Positions 35,901 to 64,000 of a stretch of 64,000 bases of DNA are shown here, one piece after another. The position numbers and the translations under genes are program-made. Location: the NCBI GenBank assembly GCA_021292105.1, contig CM037861.1, forward strand, positions 61,177,245-61,241,244. Direction: 5' to 3'. The notes under the pieces were generated by a model, which ran no database searches, was not told the origin of the DNA, and saw nothing but the letters and a program-made list of their open reading frames with translations. Each line of letters opens with the position of its first letter. Position 1 is the stretch's first letter. This DNA comes from Anadara kagoshimensis (Eukaryota > Mollusca > Bivalvia > Arcoida > Arcidae).

Positions 35901-36354
35901 TTTAATAATGGAAGCTGTCGGACCACAAACCCCCAACAAGTCAAAAATTAATATTGGGGTTTATTGGGCTGCTTAGTCAGACTAGAACCACACATACTTT
36001 GGCATGTGACACAAGACTTATTAGCTATTGTATGGAAGCAATAAATTTTACAAAAATGTTTAAATTTTAATCACTATATCTTTTGATTACTTTATTTCAG
36101 TTCAAGACATAGTGTTTCAGCTACAGCGTTTTGTAACAGCAATGTCTCATTACCATAATGACTGCCATTCTGTCATGAAAGAAGCAGTAGTGTTTCCAAT
36201 AGAAGTAGACTTGTCTAGAGGAACCTTTACTTATGACACCTCAAATCAATTTAACGATGGGGAGGATGAGGAGGAAGAAGAGGAGGCAGAGGGAGAAGAG
36301 GCGACAGAAGTTGTGGAAACGGAACACACGGGTGATCTCATTGCTACTGATTAA
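17948..36354 (+). CDS. PICK1: PICK1 (PRKCA-binding PDZ-BAR adaptor), complete 10-exon gene
   Basis: Exons are 17,948-17,997; 21,854-22,094; 22,558-22,624; 22,985-23,074; 28,058-28,174; 29,262-29,395; 33,137-33,229; 34,176-34,276; 35,154-35,248; 36,101-36,354. The total is 1,242 nt, 413 aa, all GT..AG with consistent phases; the vertebrate protein is about 415 aa. PICK1 is a peripheral membrane adaptor: the PDZ domain binds C-termini of receptors and kinases, and the BAR domain dimerises and senses curvature. Visible: acidic N-terminus ending EYELEEDKL; PDZ with KDNQNLIGISIGGG and FDNTPAAKDGTLASGDEI (about 22-105); linker with ADALGLSRAILCNDGL; BAR segments with GVREPQPAASEAF, LNTYLNKAVPDTRLTIKKYL and MDDEEYSYAALQEPLYRV; acidic Glu-rich tail near 385-405. 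The gene reads intact. Its oddities are in the introns: intron 4 holds a 49-copy exon/donor-site array and intron 6 a 3.2-kb minisatellite. Confidence 0.96.
20298..20401 (+). CDS. Candidate alternative first exon of PICK1
   Basis: An ATG-led frame inside PICK1 intron 1 encodes a strongly acidic, aromatic segment (EYDYDLL, DPDDYDPQEDGYPFFYGED). It ends at ACAAG|GTTC, which leaves two bases, exactly the phase needed to join exon 2. PICK1 normally begins with a short acidic stretch before the PDZ domain, so this could encode an alternative N-terminus. Weaknesses: the donor GTTCAT is poor and no homologue is known to me. It could also be a chance frame. Confidence 0.35.
20822..21050. mobile_element. 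MITE with CTGTAGATCAC ends
   Basis: The left end CTGTAGATCACTTTTATTTC and right end AAAAATAAGTGATCTACAG are inverted repeats; TTCGC/GCGAA blocks inside also pair. About 229 bp, non-coding, in PICK1 intron 1. Confidence 0.75.
21098..21200. repeat. Imperfect hairpin in PICK1 intron 1
   Basis: ATGGATCTCAACACTAG and CTAGTGTTGAGATCCA are inverted copies flanking about 45 bp, with the pairing extending to AAATAAATGG/CCATTTATTT. Probably a small foldback element. Confidence 0.7.
22258..22440 (+). mobile_element. SINE relic (family 1) in PICK1 intron 2
   Basis: The tRNA-like head TGGCTGAGTGGTCTAAAG is followed by a GTTTGGATCTCACTT-type B-box area, an AGTGTGAGAAAGTTTG block and a GGTTTTCTCTGAGAGCTCC block. 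The order matches the other family-1 copies, including the one that hosts the minisatellite at 29.5 kb. Confidence 0.65.
23016..26600 (+). repeat. 49-copy tandem array of PICK1 exon-4 end plus its 5' splice site
   Basis: The first copy is the true 3' end of exon 4. Forty-eight further copies follow head-to-tail to 26,600. Each unit carries about 59 nt of exon 4, the donor G|GTAAGTAG and about 10 more intron bases. Units are of two lengths, 75 bp and 70 bp; the shorter lacks 5 bp in the ATAAAACATG segment. Copies are 95% or more alike by eye, with recurrent variants (GATGC/GACGC/GACAC, ACACG/ACATG, GAGTAT/GATTAT), indicating ongoing homogenisation. Two donors are altered: GGTAACTAG near 23,888 and a one-base insertion near 25,564. 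In the exon-4 frame every copy reads AAT GGT AAG TAG, so any transcript not spliced at the first donor ends at once, after the PDZ domain. Reading frames on the minus strand across the array are periodic by-products. Confidence 0.97.
26601..28057 (+). other. Remainder of PICK1 intron 4
   Basis: Overlapping frames at 26,672-26,980 (minus, Arg/Lys-rich) and 26,877-27,167 (plus, Cys/Phe/Leu-rich) are mirror images of one compositionally biased stretch and show no known domain. The intron ends in TTAAATTTCAG before exon 5. Nothing else is recognisable. Confidence 0.5.
28237..28390. mobile_element. MITE, TACAGTA-ended
   Basis: The left end TACAGTAAAGACCATCTGTC and right end TATACAGATTTTACTGTA are inverted, with the ACCTCTATA/TTATATA interior typical of the pogo/Tigger-like group also seen at 9.9 and 45.7 kb. 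It is in PICK1 intron 5. Confidence 0.6.
28556..28802. mobile_element. MITE with GGTTTCACA ends
   Basis: The left end CCCAGGTTTCACATCATTCC and right end GGAATGATTGTGAAACCGGG are inverted repeats of at least 30 bp (extending through CTTAACTTA/TAAGTT). About 245 bp, in PICK1 intron 5. Confidence 0.75.
29068..29190 (+). repeat. Dispersed about 110-bp repeat, copy 4
   Basis: AAAAAGTAACCTATTTCAGC, then GGACTATATTTTCACAAATT, then TTTGGTTACTAATAATTTT; the best-preserved copy in the window. PICK1 intron 5. Confidence 0.65.
29440..32880 (+). mobile_element. SINE (family 1) expanded by an internal minisatellite
   Basis: The left flank of the array is a normal family-1 SINE: TGAGTGGTCTAAAGTG head, GGGTTCCAATTTCACTC B-box area, TTATCAGTTTGCTTACC and GGTTTTC blocks. 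The right flank resumes the SINE with TTCTCCAGTTTCCTACACC. The 39-bp array lies exactly between, at the CTCCAG segment, so the satellite is an expansion of SINE-internal sequence. Confidence 0.8.
29571..32820 (+). repeat. 39-bp minisatellite, 83 units with no indel
   Basis: The unit begins TTTGGGTTCTCCAGCTGTAG and continues AATTCAGTAAGTTATTGTC. From the first unit start (29,571) to the start of the final partial unit (32,808) is 3,237 bp, exactly 83 x 39. Two main unit types differ at one base (GGTTCTCC or GGTTGTCC). Rare types (GTATTC, CAGAAAG, CAATAAG, ATTTTCTTTG, GTATAATTC) recur at fixed spacings of 1,326 bp (34 units) and 546 bp (14 units), a nested higher-order structure. The array is in PICK1 intron 6. 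Open frames on both strands follow from the unit being a multiple of three without stops. Confidence 0.97.
33000..33075 (+). repeat. SINE (family 1) head fragment
   Basis: TGAGTGGCCTAAAGTGAACAC, then a CATGGTTCATATTCTGCTC B-box-like area and GGACAGATCCTA. Truncated, just upstream of PICK1 exon 7. Confidence 0.45.
33425..33530 (-). repeat. Dispersed about 110-bp repeat, copy 5 (inverted)
   Basis: On the plus strand it reads GTAGCCAAAATTCGTG to GCTAAAATAGCTTACTTTTT, the reverse of the copies at 16.2 and 29.1 kb. PICK1 intron 7. Confidence 0.5.
33924..34053 (+). repeat. 43-bp tandem repeat, three copies
   Basis: The unit begins GAGACCTTAAAACTGATGCT at 33,924, 33,967 and 34,010. Almost identical copies, in PICK1 intron 7. 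Confidence 0.95.
35550..36020. mobile_element. Long foldback element in PICK1 intron 9
   Basis: A large imperfect palindrome centred near 35,785. The inner arms share GATAGCTTCCAGTA, CCTTACCTTGCT and GGCAACATGGAA; outer arms share TAATTTTTGACTT, GTTGGGGGTTT and CAGCCCA-type blocks. It ends only about 80 bp before exon 10. No coding capacity, so a foldback-type MITE is likely. Confidence 0.75.
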
Positions 36355-36620
36355 AATGTTGTCATGATAAATAAGACATGTAAACTGAACGTACTGAATA
36401 AAATACCACCAAAACAGATGTTATGACATGAAAGCATCCTAGTTACAAAAAACAAAACACATACCTAAGAATCTGTTTTAGTGATTTAAAACTATTAAAT
36501 GGCTATATTAGTAATGGAAAGTGAATGTATTGAATAAAATACCACCAAATAAGATAATGTCATCATATGAAACAGCTTAGTTATAGATATGCAGGACACA
36601 TCCAAGAAACTGTTTGTTTT
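36355..36620 (+). terminator. PICK1 3'UTR with two polyadenylation signals in a duplicated segment
   Basis: AATAAA occurs at 36,397-36,402 and 36,533-36,538, each inside a copy of a duplicated block reading TGAATAAAATACCACCAAA and followed by similar GTTATGACAT/GTCATCATAT sequence. Either could direct cleavage; the first lies about 40 nt after the stop codon. Confidence 0.6.
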
Positions 36621-37455
36621 ATATAAAGGCTATTTTCATTGGAATTCTTGTATTTTTTGACATATTTGTTCTGCCTGAAAATCCTTTATTATTTCCACAA
36701 CTTATATCATAGGTGAAATTTCCATCAGGTGTGTTTTACATTCCATTCTACCAGACTTGTGCATTTTGAATCTCATATCTGTATAGAAATCCATCTCAAT
36801 TGAAATCCGTACTGATATACAAGTATATTGAAATAACTTGCGAATTTTTGAATCTCTTATTCATCTGGAAATCCATCTTCATTGAAATCCTTATATATTA
36901 ATGGTTTCAGTCTTCTTGAAATCTTTTTTTATTTACAAAATGTATTATTTAAAAACATGTTTAACTTTTATATTGAATATCTGAGCGAGTATAAAATAAT
37001 TACCCACGGTTGGTTATGATTATGTCATTGGCCCTGAAATATGGAAAAAGATGTTAAAAATTTAATTCTGTAACTTTGTAGGTATCATTGTTGTTAATTT
37101 GCCTGCTTATTCAATGATATAATTACATGGGAAGGTATAATTACATGGGAAGGAAAATATCATTGAACCAGAGTGTAAATATCAAATGGTCGCTTTTACT
37201 GAAACAAACATTGTTATATTGTTATTTACTTTAGTTGTTTACAATGAAATTTTGATTTGATTATAAAAAAATACATGTAGCATTCTGATTGCCTTTAGTT
37301 TTAAGTATATTACTACCAAAAGTAAAAAGAAACTCATCTGGACGATACATTCATGCAAACACCGTCAATTTCATACATTTCTGTTTACATTCCATTTATA
37401 TATGTGAAATTACAAACTCTCTGTCAAGTGATTTGTTAATCCATGACATTTATGA

Positions 37456-37699
37456 TATAGGCAAACAACATTGACCTGTCCACTTGACCTCTTATTTAAA
37501 TATTTATTATGAACAAGTGCATATATATATATATATATATAATGTTGGTTTATTTTGTCTACATTATGTGAACACTAACCATGTTCCTTCTGTACACATA
37601 ATAACTGCGAATCCTACTACTACCATGTATTGGGTGGACCCTTCTATATGAATATTCCTAATGAAAGGTCAAGTGGACAGTCAATGTTGTTTGCCTATA
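37456..37699. mobile_element. MITE, TATAGGCAAAC family, copy 2
   Basis: The left end TATAGGCAAACAACATTGAC and right end GTCAATGTTGTTTGCCTATA are perfect inverted repeats at the tips, continuing through CCTGTCCACTTGACC with a one-base gap. An internal (TA)n lies near 37,520. Tips ending in TA suggest a TA-inserting (mariner-like) element. Confidence 0.8.
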
Positions 37700-38837
37700 C
37701 ATAACATTTTTATTTTTGTTTATTAATTATCCAGTGAAGATTTGTTGTTTTGTGATATTAATGGTTGTATTGTTGTTATATTATTTAAAATTAGTTATGC
37801 ATTCCAAATTTTTTATTATTTCATTGTGTTGTGAAAATCTCTATCATCAAGATCTTTGTTTTAGCTCGATTAACTATGTTGATAAATCTGACCTTTAACT
37901 AACTAATATGAAGATTGATCTGACCAATTACCTGTGTAGAAGTTTACATTCAACTTTTGAACTTTATTAAAAGAAATTATCCAACGTCTGAAAAATCAAA
38001 AGGTTAACATAAACTTTTGGAAGAAATATGAATTCTGTAATAATTTGTTATTATTTAGAATTTTTACATCAGAGCTGTAAGTTGTCAGGGAAATCTGAAT
38101 TTAGTTGAGAATTTCCTCAATTTTTCTATGGTAGTGATTAATTTATCTTTGTTATATCAATATGAAATTTACCGATATAAGAATTTAATCTTCTTGTCTG
38201 ATAATTCTGACACTTATTTATTATACATGTATTTAAATACTTGGCAAGAGTTGAATGCTAACAAGTTTCAGGAAAGCTAAACTTGTATAATACACATTCC
38301 ATTTTCAAAAGTTACTGTGCATTCAAGTTAAAACAATTATGTTATTGCCCTCTATATTTGCAACTTAAATGTTTATACTCTAAAAGGGTCTGCAAGTCCC
38401 TATGATCACCATGAATTTGCAATTTTCAGGTACAACAATGTCTTATTAGAAACCCTAATAAAATGCATCACCATGCAAAAAATCATTATTAAAAGTATAC
38501 ACATTGATGTCTGTTCTTCGAAGTTAAATTTTGGGAACATTTTGCAAATGATTTAGACATGAATTGGTACGTTTATATTCTATTTTATAATACATTTCAA
38601 GTTAGACTTGCAGATTCTGTTTAAACAAGTTATCAAGCTATATAATAAAGATGTTTAATGTTTTCTGTTTTTTCTACATAGTTTATATATAAGTATTTAT
38701 GTTCTTTTTACAATTATTAATGTTGATGATAATGTGCAATAATTTACATGCATTAAGTATTTGTTGCTAAGGATACTAAATAAATCCAACAGTGAAAATT
38801 CAATGTTGACTTGTTTTGATTTGTAGAACTAGTATAC

Positions 38838-39086
38838 ATAACAACATTGACCGATCACTTGACTCTTTATTAGGAATATTCATATAAGATGATCCACCCA
38901 ATAAATGGGTAGTGTCAAAATTCAAGTTTATACATACACAGTGCACATGCCTACTCTATGAAGTGAGTATCACTCATGATGTATTGAATGAAATGAACAC
39001 CAGAGTTCCCTACACATAAATGAACCGATCCATAATAAATATTTAAATTATAGGTCAAGTGGACAGGTCATTGTTGTTTACCTATA
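38838..39086. mobile_element. MITE, TATAGGCAAAC family, copy 3
   Basis: The left end ACAACATTGACCGATCACTT and right end AAGTGGACAGGTCATTGTTG match the 37.5-kb copy. The inner TAGGAATATTCATATAAG and CCACCCAATA blocks occur inverted in copy 2. Confidence 0.65.
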
Positions 39087-39434
39087 AACATAATGGGTAA
39101 AGGTATTTCAAAATCTGATTGCAGTGTTTACAAGTGTATTTTAATGTTAAGGTGGTTACAACAAATAAAGCGAAGAAAGTCGATGGGCAAACAATGTACA
39201 TGTATACAGTTGCATGCCATTATTACTCAGGCAGTTTAGACTCACCCATGTTTAAAAACACTTTGCTATCAGGTTGCGAATGACCTATAATGGGCAGTAT
39301 GCAAATAACAATTTGTTAATTTTGAGGCCAAGTGGTTGAGCAATTAATCTTCAACCCAAGGTGTCTCACCAGTGACTTGAAGCTTGACAGGCATGTTGGA
39401 TAGAAGAGTTCTTTTTCATCAGCAGTTATTGGTT

Positions 39435-39670
39435 GACAAAGTGTCAAGTCACTTTAAATGGGGTAATGCCCAAGTCAAGATTTTTCCACTTGTATTGACT
39501 TGAGACAGTCAGTTCTTGAATAATAGAGGAAGCCAGAGTGCCTGGTGAAAACCATCAAGCAAACTGACAAACTTTTCCACACTTAGTATTTGCCCACAGT
39601 GGGATTTGAGCCTAGGTGGTGATGGTTCTGTGATCCATAAGCCTGCACTTTAGACCACCGAGGCCCCTTT
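39435..39670 (-). mobile_element. SINE (family 1), inverted
   Basis: The plus strand shows the reversed family order: CACTTTAAATGGGGTAATGC, CAAGTCAAGATTTTTCCAC, AAACTGACAAACTTT, GGGATTTGAGCC (B box) and CACTTTAGACCACCGAGGCC (A box). Intergenic between PICK1 and the megasynthase. Confidence 0.7.
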
Positions 39671-41435
39671 CCAACAGTTTGAAATCAGGGAGCATATTAA
39701 GTCATTATTTATAAAAAGCAATTCTAAAACAGCTCAAACAATTATAGAATCATACACCACATAAACATCAACATGCTTCAGTACAAAAGCAAATCATGCT
39801 TGTAATTACAATTCTGCAATTTCCTATCATTTTGATTGAATGTGTATTCTTAATTCTATGCCACATTTTACATTTATAGGCCATTAATTTCCACATACAA
39901 AATAGGTAGTTTAAGTGACATTTTTTAAAAATCTAGGAAGCATTAACTCAACAAGCATACAGATATATGTAATATGCAAGTTAGTGCAATTTATATCAGT
40001 ATTACTGGTAATTATATCAAGTACATTGTATGAATATGTTGTACACATTTTTGGGGTACAGTGGAGTAAAGGTGTTTTACTCCCAAGTCCTTCACACATA
40101 TCAAAAGGTCAGTTTTGGAATGGTAGAAAAAAACCACTGAACTTCGAAAAGCAATCCGACAAACATTATCATGTAAGGATTGTCACATTCCATTTTTGAG
40201 AATACAAAAAAGCAAGTAAAGTAAGCAAGCAAGTAAAGACATCACACACACAGCAGATCTGGAGCTAATACAAGACAATTTTCCAATGTGGCCACGTACC
40301 AATTTTGAAAATTTTAAAATGCAAATAAAGAATAAGCACACGGCTTTGTTTCAAAGGTTTCTGTATGTAAAAAAAAAAACAATTGGAAAAAATAAGTTCA
40401 ATGATAATTTGCTGTTTATTTACTGCAATATCAAAATATAAATGTCTAAATGTTCCAAAAATTGTTCCATTAGAATGTACAACATACAAAAGTGTAACAT
40501 ATAAATATGAATATATAAATAGTAACAAATATAATAAATAAATAAATGTATCAAAAATAAATAATAGAAAAATATAATGATGTGGGTATAAATAATATCA
40601 ACTTTTTAAATACTGTACCAGTATAATAAACAAAAAAATTGTTAGAATATGGCAAGATGGTAAATAACCTAATGTTAACATAACACAAATGTTTCGTTTG
40701 AGTTTGGCACAGGTTGGAATTTATTCAGACAACACTTCAATTTTTTGCCTTTGGCAAGTTATTGGCAGTTACACTCATAAATATATGTGCTACCTGCTAC
40801 AACTGAAAATTTTTCGATGTAAATTTAAAGCTGAAAATTGCTGGCCTTGGTATAATTGATTTTTTGTAGCAGGGCTTCTAAAAAATATTAATAATTGAAT
40901 TATTTTATGGTCTTCTACCAGTAATTTACAACTTAAATCTAGAAGACCCAAATACAATGTCCATGAATTCACGATTTGTCAATCTCTGAATCATTAATAT
41001 GATTTCTTAGATATTTGGCAGTACATGGAACCAGCTGCAGGAAAAATGCACTGGTTCAACAGAAAAATCTCTGTGGAGTTATCAGATTTGTTATAACCAT
41101 ATGTCACTAGATTTCAAGATATGCTCATCAAAGCAGGTTTGTATCGGTACTATTATTAGCATTGTCAGACTCCAAAGATGTTTTCTTGAATTCCCGTAAC
41201 AGGTCGCATGGACTCAAAATTACAACATTACAAAGATGCTTCCTACTAAATTCCCATAAATAAATATTCTCAAAATTGCAGAATTATAACGTCTTCTAAT
41301 AAGTTCCAATATATAAATCAGAGTCAAAAGTACAAAATTACAGTCGGTTTTCTAATAAGTTCCAATGCATGAGTCGCATAAAGTTCTCTTGTTGGCATTT
41401 CTTTATCACCGTTTCACATAAGTTGAGTATAAATG
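39671..41435. other. Intergenic/3'UTR stretch downstream of the megasynthase
   Basis: No gene is recognised. A possible minus-strand polyadenylation signal (AATAAA, plus-strand TTTATT) lies at 40,720-40,725, about 715 nt past the megasynthase stop codon, so part of this stretch is probably its 3'UTR. Confidence 0.4.

Positions 41436-64000
<22,565 letters not shown>

Overview
This is animal nuclear DNA: AT-rich, with spliced genes (GT..AG introns), tRNA-derived SINEs, many short inverted-repeat elements and three large tandem arrays. The protein families present (a PICK1 orthologue, an SPSB-type SOCS-box protein and an animal fatty-acid-synthase-like megasynthase) together with a retroelement family carrying YIDDVLSLNN fit a lophotrochozoan, most likely a bivalve mollusc. 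The species assignment is inference.

Layout. 1-11.9 kb is intergenic and repeat-rich: decayed reverse-transcriptase retroelement copies, SINE relics, nested inverted-repeat elements. 12.5-17.5 kb holds an SPSB3-like gene on the minus strand (four coding exons plus a likely 5'UTR exon, 243 aa). It is head-to-head with PICK1 on the plus strand (17,948-36,354), for which I could build a complete 10-exon, 413-aa model with PDZ domain, BAR domain and acidic tail; every exon phase agrees. The two start sites lie about 500 bp apart, so they may share a promoter. 36.4-41.4 kb is a repeat-bearing intergenic region. From 41,436 to beyond the right edge lies the minus-strand 3' part of a type I FAS/FAS-like PKS gene: 20 exons, 1,826 aa, covering the end of the acyltransferase, DH, pseudo-methyltransferase, ER, KR, ACP and TE. 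KS and most of AT lie outside the window.

How the genes work. SPSB3-like proteins are substrate receptors for Elongin BC/Cullin-5 ubiquitin ligases. PICK1 is a membrane-curving PDZ-BAR adaptor. The megasynthase builds acyl or polyketide chains on one polypeptide. I see no pathway link between the three. The SPSB/PICK1 pair may share a promoter; PICK1 and the megasynthase are convergent.

Most unusual points. (1) The last 59 nt of PICK1 exon 4 plus its 5' splice site are tandemly amplified to 49 copies in intron 4. (2) An 83-unit, indel-free 39-bp minisatellite has grown inside a SINE in PICK1 intron 6. (3) The megasynthase has a degenerate ER nucleotide-binding loop and a TE whose catalytic His position reads Tyr. 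These argue for a FAS-like polyketide synthase rather than a housekeeping FAS. (4) Three long-hairpin elements containing TGACGTCA-type sites sit in introns of the megasynthase.
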